64,000 nt of DNA from Roseibium denhamense (GTDB lineage: Bacteria > Pseudomonadota > Alphaproteobacteria > Rhizobiales > Stappiaceae). The notes under the pieces were generated by a model. It made no database searches and had not been told where the DNA came from. It saw only the letters and a list, made by a program, of their open reading frames with translations. The stretch spans positions 363,564 through 427,563 of the forward strand of contig NZ_SMLZ01000116.1 of assembly GCF_009711415.1 (NCBI RefSeq). The letters are read 5' to 3'. Positions 9,281 to 17,626 of this stretch are shown here, in pieces; position 1 is the first letter of the stretch; each line of letters begins with the position of its first letter. Position numbers and translations under genes: made by a program.

Positions 9281-11017
9281 TCAAATCCCGAATCTTCTGC
9301 CAAGCCACGATAAACGGCGTTTGAACGTTGTGGTCAAAACATGTTTCCGGTCCTGCCTCTGCTGACTGAGACGCCACACTAGGAATTCCGGACTGCAAGG
9401 CAGCAATGTCACCGGGTCGATCGTTACCGCGTATTTGACCAGAGCAAGATATACGAGCTCGTTCAGGCTGCGTCTGCGCCCCCTCCCGCTCAAGGCGGTC
9501 AAGTCCTCGGTAAGTCCCCAACCGGCATAGAACGGTGCGCCATGAACCATCACGGTTTTCCCGCGAATAAGCGCCTCAAACCCGGACAATGACGAGAAAG
9601 TCTCGACACACTCCACCGCATCAATCAGGTCGACGATGTTTGCATCCCGAGCCACTTCATCAACATATTCGAGCGCATCTGACTCGAGCACCTTGCCTTT
9701 CCGCAACCCGGTTTCGACGTCCGGATGCGGCTTGAAAATCAGAAATGCGTCTGGATGACGGTCCCGTGCCAGTCTGAGGAGATCCAGATTGACATTTTCG
9801 GTGTGGGCGCAGTCGATGGTTGCCGACCGGGATTTGCGGATGGCGGCATCATCGGCCACCTGGCCTGGAACGAGAATGATGCGCTTGTCCTTCGGGAATG
9901 AGAACTGCCGCGCAACCCCAAAATTGTATTTCGAGACGCGGGCCGTGCGAATAGTGCCGACCAGCGTTTCGGCCCTGATAAGCTCTGCCTCGTCCAGGTC
10001 ATAGTCCCGCAGCAGGATCTCCAGCCGGCTGGGACGGGACGGATCATAATAGATCCCAAGATCGTCAGCTGCCAGCATTGCCCCGCGCGCCAATCCCGCT
10101 CCAAGCCCAACGGACCGCAGAAAACCGTCCTCGATCCGGATCAGCGGAACATTTGCCTTATCGCTTGCCGTCTCAAAAGCCTCGTCCGTCCGACCCGCCC
10201 AGGACAAAATGCGGCCGCCGCTTTCTTTGGCCTCAGCCAGGGTTTCATCTTGCGATTTGTGAAAGCTCACATGCCCGCCGACGCCCGAAAACGAGGCCTT
10301 GATCGATGGATGGTTCCAGTGCTGTGCCCCAAAACAATGGGATGGGAGCTGATTGGACTGCCAATGCGCCTGGATAAGCGCGTAAATCTTAAGGGCCTCA
10401 TCGGATTCCAGTATCGCGCCGGTATAGGGGCTTTGCCAGACCACATGATCGCGAAGCAAAAAGTTGAGCACATCGTCCGGGCTTGACGGTTCGGCCTGGG
10501 CGTCCTGCATCACCTGTGACCAAATCCCGCGTGGCACGCGGTCTGTTGTTCCGCTTGTCAGCAAGGTTTCCAGAAAGCTGCTCTCGGCGGACTGATCTGC
10601 AGGTTCACCGGCCGTCTCAGCAGACAATTTTAGGCTGCGATATGCTTCCAAGAAACGAAGATCATTTGCCGTCCGAGGCTTCAAGAGTTGGCGGTGGACC
10701 GTTTTGGAAACCGACTCGCCCTGTCCCAAAGCACTCAACGCTTCAGGATCCAATTCGATTAGAACCAGACTGGCGGGCACGCGGCGTGCGTCCACGGGTG
10801 TCGGCCCATCCAGAACAAGAATGAGGCGTGTTCTAGCCCGGTTCGCGCGGGTCAAAACTCTCCTCAGCGCTGATTCATTATGCCCCCAAAGAAAGACCGG
10901 TCGGTCTTGTTTCCAATGATCCTTATAGCCCGAACGGCACAACTGCCTCAAAAAAGGGATTGCCGGTTTCAGAGCCGGACCGGCCCTGCCACCGCCCGGA
11001 AGGCGCGTGAACACCAT
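9281..11017 (-). CDS. kpsC: KpsC-like capsule Kdo transferase, single module
   Basis: This 578-residue protein is of the capsule synthesis family that includes KpsC/LipA/RkpJ, which add Kdo linker residues to the lipid acceptor of group 2-type capsules at the inner membrane. Family motifs lie in the C-terminal ~310 residues: IEDGFLRSVGLGAGLARG, FKPHPDVE, TFSSLSGFEALIRGK and APFYAGWGLTEDL. The N-terminal ~260 residues are poorly conserved to my eye (WGHNES, ARTRLILVLDG). E. coli KpsC carries two copies of the motif block; only one is visible here. ATG 11017 overlaps the TGA of the preceding gene by one base, suggesting translational coupling; an in-frame GTG lies three bases upstream. The SDR follows after 15 bp. 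Confidence 0.85.
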   Translation of the reverse strand: MVFTRLPGGGRAGPALKPAIPFLRQLCRSGYKDHWKQDRPVFLWGHNESALRRVLTRANRARTRLILVLDGPTPVDARRVPASLVLIELDPEALSALGQGESVSKTVHRQLLKPRTANDLRFLEAYRSLKLSAETAGEPADQSAESSFLETLLTSGTTDRVPRGIWSQVMQDAQAEPSSPDDVLNFLLRDHVVWQSPYTGAILESDEALKIYALIQAHWQSNQLPSHCFGAQHWNHPSIKASFSGVGGHVSFHKSQDETLAEAKESGGRILSWAGRTDEAFETASDKANVPLIRIEDGFLRSVGLGAGLARGAMLAADDLGIYYDPSRPSRLEILLRDYDLDEAELIRAETLVGTIRTARVSKYNFGVARQFSFPKDKRIILVPGQVADDAAIRKSRSATIDCAHTENVNLDLLRLARDRHPDAFLIFKPHPDVETGLRKGKVLESDALEYVDEVARDANIVDLIDAVECVETFSSLSGFEALIRGKTVMVHGAPFYAGWGLTEDLTALSGRGRRRSLNELVYLALVKYAVTIDPVTLLPCSPEFLVWRLSQQRQDRKHVLTTTFKRRLSWLGRRFGI

Positions 11018-12336
11018 CACAGCGGCACTCCAAGTTCGCGGGCACGGGCAAGACGCGGCGGCGGATCGACATAACCGCCATAAGAATTCAACTCCCGGCT
11101 TGCTATCCGGTCGGCCATATTACGAGCAGCAACCAGAACGCCCTCCCGATTGTGGATGGAGCCTCGGACCTGCGTGGAGGCGGCCAGAGCGCGGATGTAA
11201 TTATCCAACAGTTGCGCGTCCGGCGGTTCAGGCGCTTGCCAAAAAGACCCCAAAGGGCTTCTTGATGTAAGCCCCTCGATATCGAAATGGGCCGGGACCA
11301 GAGTTTTGACGGGAACGCCCATCTGGAGGGCTTCCACGCCGGCTGTCGAATTCACCGTAACCATACCCGCTGCTTTTTCCAGAACCGGTCCAAGGCCACC
11401 ACCATCCAGGAAATGCACGCGGCCAGCAACACCGTGTCCCGCAGCCGTTTCCTCTGTAACCGTCGGCCAGTTCTCAAAACCAACATCAAGTGGATGGCTT
11501 TTGATGACCAGGCTTGCATCTTGCGGCGCTGCCTTGGCAAAGGAGGCGATGACAAGCTCTAATACTTCGGAAAAACTGCCGAAGGGAGAGTGCCGGCGCA
11601 ACTGGAAGTCCCCTTCAAGCTGAAGCGGGAGAACAAAATACGGCCTGCCTCCGGTCTGAATTTGTTTCAAAAGCATATCGGCGACGCGGTCACGGCGGGC
11701 TTGGCTGACCAAACGCATTGCGCCGCGGGCATATTCCAGCACGGGCGGGTAAAGCGTGTGCTGTTGATAGTTCGGATAAAGAAACTTCAGCAAAACGTTC
11801 GATAAATTATAAAAAACATCCGGTCCGGTCTGAAGCCAGAACGAGCCCGGATAACGCGGCGACAGATCAATCTCCCCGGCAGCCGAAGCTATCTCCTTGA
11901 TGGCATCGGGCGCGACTGGAAAGTGGCTCAGTGTCGACAGACCATTTTGTTCCAGCGTCATCCAACCGGGCCGCAGGGCCCCCAATTCCGTGACCGCGAT
12001 AAAGACGCCACGGTCTATCGCCTTCTCAATCGCCAAGCGGTGATAGAGCCTTTGATCGCCATGCAGCACCAGATCTGTAATCCGGTTGCGATCTACAAAT
12101 TCGGCAAGGAAATCCGGCCACTTTTCTGGCGTCCCGCGATAGCTCGTGCATTCAGGACCATGCCAGTGGAACCAGTCGCCTGCACAAAAGTTTATCCTGT
12201 GAACTTCTCCGCCGCGGCTGGCGAAATCACGGCCAATAAGTTTGAAAAGGGGCGACAGCGGCCCCTGAAGGAACAGAAGTCGCCGATCCTGCAAATCACC
12301 GGCGTCTATGGGCGCGTCTTCACGCCCGCCAGACAT
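11017..12336 (-). CDS. KpsS-like capsule polysaccharide protein, second copy
   Basis: This 439-residue protein is a tandem paralogue of its upstream neighbour. Family signatures include FLQGPLSPLF near the N-terminus, INFCAGDW, LRPGWMTLEQNG, FVLPLQLEGDFQLR, IKSHPLDVG and TVNSTAGVEALQMG. KpsS adds the first Kdo to the capsule lipid acceptor. Where the KpsC-like neighbour reads EDGFLRS and the first KpsS copy reads ENGYLRP, this one reads ELGALRP, so the acidic or polar position is lost and its activity may differ. ATG 12336 is used because the longer GTG at 12399 lies deep in the preceding gene and has no good ribosome site. It overlaps that gene's 3' end by 17 bp and its stop overlaps the kpsC start. 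Confidence 0.8.
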   Translation of the reverse strand: MSGGREDAPIDAGDLQDRRLLFLQGPLSPLFKLIGRDFASRGGEVHRINFCAGDWFHWHGPECTSYRGTPEKWPDFLAEFVDRNRITDLVLHGDQRLYHRLAIEKAIDRGVFIAVTELGALRPGWMTLEQNGLSTLSHFPVAPDAIKEIASAAGEIDLSPRYPGSFWLQTGPDVFYNLSNVLLKFLYPNYQQHTLYPPVLEYARGAMRLVSQARRDRVADMLLKQIQTGGRPYFVLPLQLEGDFQLRRHSPFGSFSEVLELVIASFAKAAPQDASLVIKSHPLDVGFENWPTVTEETAAGHGVAGRVHFLDGGGLGPVLEKAAGMVTVNSTAGVEALQMGVPVKTLVPAHFDIEGLTSRSPLGSFWQAPEPPDAQLLDNYIRALAASTQVRGSIHNREGVLVAARNMADRIASRELNSYGGYVDPPPRLARARELGVPL

Positions 12337-13669
12337 AGGTCCAACGCTCGGTTTTTCCCGTCGCTGCCATTTGCCCTGCAAATGTCGTTGCGATGCCACG
12401 CTCCCGGGCTTCTTCCAGCCTTGGTGGTGTTGCGGTCAATGCTCCGGGCAAATTGACTGTGCCGGCGATAATGCGGTCCGCCATCTGCTCGGCCGCGGCT
12501 GTCCGCCCCTCGAGCGTGTAAAAACACCCCTTTACCTGAATGGTCGCCGCAAGGAGCCTTTCAAGGCTATCGACCAGCTCCGGATCAGGTGCCGTTCCCT
12601 GACGCCAGAACGAGTCCAGCGGCTTTTGACACGTCAAACCGGCAATATCATACAGCGCAATTCCGAGCACTTTTGTCGGGCACCCTGCCCGCAACGCATG
12701 GATGCCCGTTGTGCTGTTGATGGTCAAGGCGCCAGTTGCGTGCCGCAGCAACTGATCAAGATTCCCGCCGTCCACCAGATAGACGCGCTTCTTGACGCGA
12801 TACTTCTTGGAAATCGTTTTGAGTATGCGCTCCCAAGGCTCGATCCCGTTGTCCAGCGGATGGATCTTGAAAACGAGCCGTGCCGCGGACGGCGCATGTT
12901 TCGCAAAGGACGCGATGACTTCCTCGGCTGCATCGGCAATATGCGTATATTGGGAATTAAACCGCAGCTGATAATCGCTCTGCAGTTGCAGCGGGAAAAC
13001 GTAATATGGCAGCCGCACGGAGATGATGTCGTCAATGACATGGCTCGCTCGCCGGTTCCGGCGTCTTGCCAGCGCCATTCGCGGAATGTTGCTGAGATAG
13101 TCAATAAGCGGATGATAGAGCTTGTCCCGCTTGTATCCCGGATAGGCCAGGGAAAAGAGCACATTGGCCATATTGTATGAGACTTCGTTCACAGCCTCAT
13201 TCACAAAGGGGTAGGAATAGAGCGGACGCCGGTCAATGGGCGGCAAGCCGTCAGCAGCAGCCCGGATTGTTTCCGGATCGGCTGGGAAGAGCGAATGCGC
13301 GGACATCCCCACACGTTCAAGGGTAATCCAATCCGGACGCAAGTACCCGTTTTCAAAAGCAAGACAGGTGAGCCCGAGGTCCGCCCCCACCTCTGCCGCG
13401 GCAACATGATAAGGAACGCGGTCGGCATAATAGACAATATGCGTTACCGCATTCCCGCGGCAGTAAGCACGCAGCCATGCAGGCCAGTCTTTCAGGCTAC
13501 CGCGATAAGACCGGCACCGGTGATCGTGCCAGCCGAGCCAGTCGCCGGCGGAGAGATTGATCCGGAGTGTCTTGACGTTGCGCGCCTCAAGGGCATCGGC
13601 AATGGACCTCGCAAACACACCTGGCGGGCCCTGGAGAAAAAGAACCACCATGGGTGCGGTCTTGCTCAT
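12320..13669 (-). CDS. kpsS: KpsS-like capsule polysaccharide protein, first copy
   Basis: This 449-residue member of the KpsS-type capsule family has FLQGPPGVFARS at the N-terminus, INLSAGDWLGWHDH, FENGYLRPDWITLERVGM, YVFPLQLQSDYQLR, FKIHPLDNG, and LTINSTTGIHALRAG followed by LYDIAGLTC. These are the blocks expected of KpsS, the cytoplasmic enzyme that puts the first Kdo on the lipid acceptor in ABC-transporter-dependent capsule assembly. It lies 72 bp after the export lipoprotein gene and overlaps the second KpsS-like gene by 17 bp. The two tandem proteins share many positions (AGDW, SYRG, LRP.W.TLE, NST.G, LD.FWR/GSFWQ), so they look like an old duplication. The exact acceptor and sugar are not deducible. 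Confidence 0.82.
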   Translation of the reverse strand: MSKTAPMVVLFLQGPPGVFARSIADALEARNVKTLRINLSAGDWLGWHDHRCRSYRGSLKDWPAWLRAYCRGNAVTHIVYYADRVPYHVAAAEVGADLGLTCLAFENGYLRPDWITLERVGMSAHSLFPADPETIRAAADGLPPIDRRPLYSYPFVNEAVNEVSYNMANVLFSLAYPGYKRDKLYHPLIDYLSNIPRMALARRRNRRASHVIDDIISVRLPYYVFPLQLQSDYQLRFNSQYTHIADAAEEVIASFAKHAPSAARLVFKIHPLDNGIEPWERILKTISKKYRVKKRVYLVDGGNLDQLLRHATGALTINSTTGIHALRAGCPTKVLGIALYDIAGLTCQKPLDSFWRQGTAPDPELVDSLERLLAATIQVKGCFYTLEGRTAAAEQMADRIIAGTVNLPGALTATPPRLEEARERGIATTFAGQMAATGKTERWTYVWRA

Positions 13670-13741
13670 CCCGATGCACTTCGTTCCTGTTGATCTTTGC
13701 GACCGGCTAAAACCACCTGTGAGTATTCAGCGCACCTCACC

Positions 13742-14872
13742 TTAATCGGCGATGCGCTGAACAGTCGAGTAGTTGCTGATGAGCGGTGCAATGATTTGCA
13801 GGAATTTGCCGAGCTCAGCAGTCGGATGGTTCGAAACGTAAAGGATATCCTTGTCACGCATCTCGAAGAAGCGGGACATGAAGAACCCCCTGGGATCACG
13901 AAGCCCCAGTTTGTAGACGATCGGAACTTCGGCATTTCCAGGATAGCGGTCGGCCAACTCCGGTTTCAAACGCCGAACCAACGCGGCATCTTCAAACCGG
14001 AACAAGAATATGCCGTTTGCATCGGCCCGTTCGTCCCGCAATCCGCCAACTGTTGCAAGAGCCTCGGCCAGCGTTACGCTTTTGGTCTTGAACGGCACGA
14101 GCTGGTTTGTCTTGACCGCGCCAAACGCCGAGAAGGTACGCGGGCGATGCGACAGCAGAATGTTGTCGTTCGGGGAAATCTGGACGTTGTTTTCCGGAAA
14201 ATCGATCAGGTCTTCCAGGCGGGTCGTTGCAGCACGGTTCCCACGCTTCAGTGTAACGACCGTTTCGTAAGTCGCCTCGCGCGCCCCGCCAGCCTTTGCG
14301 ACAAGTTCAAGCAGGCGCGTATCCCGCAAGGAGAGCGGATAAACCCCCGGCTTCACCACATCACCAACGACAACGGCCGTGGTGCTCAGCTTGTTTTCCA
14401 GACTGACAAGGACTTGAGGCTCCACGGCCTTGCCAATGAGCTTCTTCTGGATCGATTGGCGAAGCCCTTCGACGCTCAAGCCCGCTGCACGCACCCGGCC
14501 CGCATAGGGGATGAAGATATATCCGCTTTCGTCAACGACGGATGGAATGCGGCTTGAGCCCGTCTCCCCGCCGGTGAACAGCCCATCTGGAGCTGCCTCC
14601 CAGATGGAGACGGTCAGCGTGTCACCAACACCCAGAAGGGTTGGAGATCCACCGCGCCCGACACCCCGGAATTGATTGGCGAATGCCAGCGGCCGGTAAG
14701 CCTTGATCAGTTCAATGTTGGCGTTGTCGATCGTCACGACCGTGTAGTCGCCGGATTGGGCACTGGTCTCGACATCCTGCGACGTGATGTTGATCGCCGC
14801 TGGCCCGTCACCGGGAAGAGCAGCACATCCCGTCAACGCCGCCGCGAGCACCATAGTAGCAATTAAACGCAT
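13742..14872 (-). CDS. Polysaccharide export lipoprotein (outer-membrane auxiliary, Wza/KpsD/BexD type)
   Basis: This 376-residue OPX-family protein forms, in relatives, the periplasm-spanning/outer-membrane channel for capsule export. The chosen start (ATG 14872) gives a short signal peptide ending in a lipobox, LTGC, so the mature protein is probably a lipoprotein. A longer frame begins upstream but would bury this signal peptide. The polysaccharide-export domain follows (VGDTLTVSIWEA, VDESGYIFIPYAGRV, VEPQVLVSL), then SLBB-like repeats (VVVGDVVKPGVYPL, LLELVAKAGGAR; SAFGAVKTNQLVPF, LAEALATVGGL) and a C-terminal stretch (ILYVSNHPTAELGKFLQII). It is the first gene of the minus-strand capsule operon and is the counterpart of rhizobial RkpU-type proteins. 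The cognate ABC transporter (KpsM/T) and KpsE-type protein are not in the window. Confidence 0.9.
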   Translation of the reverse strand: MRLIATMVLAAALTGCAALPGDGPAAINITSQDVETSAQSGDYTVVTIDNANIELIKAYRPLAFANQFRGVGRGGSPTLLGVGDTLTVSIWEAAPDGLFTGGETGSSRIPSVVDESGYIFIPYAGRVRAAGLSVEGLRQSIQKKLIGKAVEPQVLVSLENKLSTTAVVVGDVVKPGVYPLSLRDTRLLELVAKAGGAREATYETVVTLKRGNRAATTRLEDLIDFPENNVQISPNDNILLSHRPRTFSAFGAVKTNQLVPFKTKSVTLAEALATVGGLRDERADANGIFLFRFEDAALVRRLKPELADRYPGNAEVPIVYKLGLRDPRGFFMSRFFEMRDKDILYVSNHPTAELGKFLQIIAPLISNYSTVQRIAD

Positions 14873-15107
14873 ATTACCCCGATCCACCCAACTTGTGCCC
14901 GTCTGGTAACACCCCGCACCACCGGTATCCAAGCTCGTTCTGACAAAATCCAGGGAGAATTCCATCATATGTGGCATTGCTGTCACACTGGTTCTGATTT
15001 ACCTAATGAATTGATAAATTTTCGATTTGCAGGCTTGAAATTTGTCATGGTGTGTCACGTACGCACCAAAGAAGGCTTGTTCCGGCGACCAATTGAAAGG
15101 CTCTGCG
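14873..15107. promoter_or_regulatory. Divergent intergenic region of the capsule operon and the AGE epimerase gene
   Basis: This 235-bp spacer separates two divergent starts and must hold the promoters of the minus-strand capsule operon and of the epimerase gene. Its middle (about 14995-15050) is clearly more AT-rich than the flanking genes. I could not pick convincing -35/-10 pairs. Confidence 0.4.
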
Positions 15108-16292
15108 ATGATTGCCCGCATGCACCCAAATCAGGCCGCAAGCCTCCTCAAAATTTCGGAGGAATTGACCTCCTGGCTGACACAAAAAGCGCTGCCTGTC
15201 TGGTCAAGCGCCGGAATTGACGCATCAACTGGCGCCTGTTTCGAATCGCTTGATCTCAAATCTGGAGCTGCGGCGTCTGACACCGTCAGGGCGCGTGTTC
15301 CGCCGCGCCAGATTTATGCATTTCTGGAAGGCGCAAACCTTGGATGGGACGGCGCCGCTGCTGACATCGCCGTCAGCCTGTGGGCCTGGTATGAAAGAAC
15401 GTTTCGCGAAGATCTTGAACACTATGGCAATGTAACCGGCCCCTCTGGCGAATTGGCCGACGGTACATTCGATCTCTACAATCAGGCATTTGCGCTGTTC
15501 GCCCTTGCCCAAATCGCGCGGTTTATTCCGGAGCGGGCAGATTTGGCCCACGAGGAAGCAGAGCGCCTTCTGACCTACATAGAGGCGCACTTCCAGCATC
15601 CGCGCGACGGTTTTTTCGACACGCCGGAGAAATCCGCGCCCCTCAAATCCAATCCGCATATGCATCTGTTCGAGGCGTGTCTTGCCTGGGAAGAAACATC
15701 CGAAAACTCGGTCTGGCAGGACCTTGCAGACGAGATTGCCGAGTTGGCGCTGGTCGCCTTCATTGATCCGGTGAGCGGCGGATTGAGGGAGTTTTTCGAT
15801 CTCGATTGGTCACCAATGCCTGATGCGTCCGGCCGGATCATGGAGCCCGGGCACCAGTTCGAATGGGCCTGGCTTTTGGTGAGGTGGGGAACCGCCCGCC
15901 AGGATGCCGATGCGCTGATCGCCGCCCGGCGGCTTTACGATATCGGGCGCACATTCGGCGTTGATGATACCCGTGGGGCCGTTTTCATGGCCCTCAGCGA
16001 TGATTTCACGGTCCTCGATCCCATTGCCCGGCTTTGGGGCCAGACGGAATGGCTCAAGGCAGCTATCGCTCTTGCGAAAGTATCGTCTGGACCGGAACGC
16101 ACAGCCTATCTTGACGATATTCCTGACGCTGCAGAGGCAATGCTCGCCTTCTTCAAAGACGTGCCAGCTGGTCTATGGCACGACAAGCTCAAGCCCGATG
16201 GAACGTTTGCCGACGAGCCGGCACCGGCGAGTTCGTTCTATCACATCGTTTGTGCCATCTCCGAGCTGCAGGCTTTCACCAAAGAGCTCTAA
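15108..16292 (+). CDS. AGE-family sugar epimerase/isomerase (N-acylglucosamine 2-epimerase or mannose isomerase type)
   Basis: This 394-residue (alpha/alpha)6-barrel protein belongs to the N-acylglucosamine 2-epimerase / aldose-ketose isomerase superfamily. Visible signatures are DLYNQAFALFALAQ, NPHMHLFEACLAWEE (metal-free active-site His region), EPGHQFEWAWLLVRWG and the C-terminal SSFYHIVCAISEL with its catalytic-type His. ATG 15108 has GAAAGG seven bases upstream and is preferred over an ATG 66 bases earlier that lacks one. The gene is divergent from the capsule export gene, so a role in supplying a hexose or N-acylhexosamine to surface polysaccharide is plausible. Many alphaproteobacteria use this family in free mannose/fructose metabolism instead. 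The sequence does not settle the substrate. Confidence 0.85.
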   Translation: MIARMHPNQAASLLKISEELTSWLTQKALPVWSSAGIDASTGACFESLDLKSGAAASDTVRARVPPRQIYAFLEGANLGWDGAAADIAVSLWAWYERTFREDLEHYGNVTGPSGELADGTFDLYNQAFALFALAQIARFIPERADLAHEEAERLLTYIEAHFQHPRDGFFDTPEKSAPLKSNPHMHLFEACLAWEETSENSVWQDLADEIAELALVAFIDPVSGGLREFFDLDWSPMPDASGRIMEPGHQFEWAWLLVRWGTARQDADALIAARRLYDIGRTFGVDDTRGAVFMALSDDFTVLDPIARLWGQTEWLKAAIALAKVSSGPERTAYLDDIPDAAEAMLAFFKDVPAGLWHDKLKPDGTFADEPAPASSFYHIVCAISELQAFTKEL

Positions 16293-16342
16293 AAGGACTT
16301 TTCGACCACCGCCCCCGCTGGATGGCGGATGTTCGGCAAGAA

Positions 16343-16369
16343 AAGACGGAATCCGTCTTCCGCCTTTTT
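16343..16369 (+). terminator. Possible terminator after the AGE gene
   Basis: A short stem AAGACG/CGTCTT with a five-base loop is followed five bases later by TTTTT. The stem is short and the T-run displaced, so this is a weak candidate between the epimerase gene and folD. Confidence 0.35.
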
Positions 16370-16439
16370 GTCCGGCAGCCTATAGCTATGCGCGATTCAA
16401 AAAACCAATGCCCGCCGCAGCTTGAAAACGGGAGGCACA

Positions 16440-17351
16440 ATGCCCCAGGCTCAAATCATTGACGGAAAAGCGATTGCAGAATCGGTCCGTGAGGAAATCC
16501 GCAACCGTGCCGCATCCCTTCTTGAAACAACTGGAAAGCGGCCGGGCCTTGCAGTCGTTCTCGTCGGCGAGGACCCTGCCAGCCAGGTTTATGTCCGCAA
16601 CAAGGACCGCGCCGCTGAAGCCTGCGGGTTCCATTCGGTTAAACACACGCTTCCCGCCGACACGAGCGAAGCCGACGTGCTTGCTCTGGTCAGCGAATTG
16701 AATGATGCAGACGACATTCACGGCATTCTTGTTCAGCTGCCCCTGCCCGGCCATATCGATGAAAGCAAGGTTTTGCGGCTCATCCGTCCGGACAAGGACG
16801 TCGACGGTTTTCATCCCATCAATGTCGGGCTCCTGACGGCCGGAGAGCGTGACAGTGCGCTGGTGCCTTGCACACCTGCCGGCAGCCTTGTGCTGCTGAA
16901 GCGCACGCTTGGGGAGACCCTCTCGGGAAAATCCGCCGTCGTGGTCGGCCGGTCCAACATTGTTGGAAAACCAATGGCAAGCCTGCTGCTTCAGGAAAGC
17001 TGCACCGTGACCATTGCCCATAGCCGGACCCGGGATCTGCCCGATGTCGTCCGGTCCGCGAACATTGTTGTCGCCGCGGTTGGCCGCCCGGAAATGATCA
17101 AGGGTGACTGGATCAAGGATGGTGCAACGGTCATCGACGTCGGCATCAACCGCATTCCGGCACCAGACCTTGGTCCTGACAAGACCCGTCTGGTGGGTGA
17201 CGTTGCTTTTGAAGAAGCGCTTGGCCATGCCGGTGCGATTACTCCGGTGCCTGGCGGAGTTGGCCCAATGACCATTGCCATGCTGATGGTGAACACACAA
17301 ACAGCCGCCCGGCGGCTCATGGGTCTTCCGGACGACAAGCCGCTTTTCTAA
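16440..17351 (+). CDS. folD: Bifunctional methylenetetrahydrofolate dehydrogenase/cyclohydrolase FolD
   Basis: FolD interconverts 5,10-methylene-THF, 5,10-methenyl-THF and 10-formyl-THF in cytoplasmic one-carbon metabolism. The 303-residue length is normal. Visible family motifs: [13 protein letters not shown] with the catalytic Lys at ~55, [28 protein letters not shown], the NADP-binding [14 protein letters not shown], and the C-terminal [14 protein letters not shown] signature. The start at ATG 16440 is set by GGAGG four bases upstream; a TTG 18 bases earlier is less likely. It appears to be transcribed alone. Confidence 0.97.
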   Translation: MPQAQIIDGKAIAESVREEIRNRAASLLETTGKRPGLAVVLVGEDPASQVYVRNKDRAAEACGFHSVKHTLPADTSEADVLALVSELNDADDIHGILVQLPLPGHIDESKVLRLIRPDKDVDGFHPINVGLLTAGERDSALVPCTPAGSLVLLKRTLGETLSGKSAVVVGRSNIVGKPMASLLLQESCTVTIAHSRTRDLPDVVRSANIVVAAVGRPEMIKGDWIKDGATVIDVGINRIPAPDLGPDKTRLVGDVAFEEALGHAGAITPVPGGVGPMTIAMLMVNTQTAARRLMGLPDDKPLF

Positions 17352-17559
17352 ACGTCCTGTCAGGGCGGAGACGTCCCAAGGGCCTGTGCATTCACTCCCG
17401 CAGGCCTAGCTATTGGTTCACAGTTTGGAGCGTGGCCTCCCGTGCCGCTCCGGTTGGCTTGCAATGCAGTGGAGGTCATGATCTATCTCGGTGATAGATC
17501 TTTAACCATGGCTACTTAGGGTATGTTACGTAGGGGCTGCAAATGCAGTTGGGGTGTTG

Positions 17560-17593
17560 ATTGCTCCGTTTCACTTGCAAATGAAGGAGCAAT
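17560..17593 (+). promoter_or_regulatory. Hairpin in the tamA 5' leader
   Basis: ATTGCTCC (17560-17567) pairs with GGAGCAAT (17586-17593), and an inner TTCA/TGAA pair can extend the stem around an eight-base loop. It ends 33 bases before the GTG start of tamA. No T-run follows, so it is not an obvious folD terminator. It could shape the tamA leader mRNA or be a protein-binding site. Confidence 0.5.
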
Positions 17594-17626
17594 TTCCTGC
17601 CCCATAACCGTGTTAGGCGGCAGTTT

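Noticed and set aside
12337-12399. Longer GTG-initiated form of the second KpsS-like protein
   Set aside because: The extension lies within the coding end of the preceding gene, has only one base between the G-rich stretch and the GTG, and adds a basic segment not seen in the family.
12308-14557. Plus-strand frames of ~290 codons opposite the KpsS-like and OPX genes
   Set aside because: Both are antisense to genes with clear motifs and contain no recognisable domain.
16386-17300. A 304-codon minus-strand frame over folD
   Set aside because: It is antisense to a certain gene and low in hydrophobic pattern, with many His and Arg from reverse reading.
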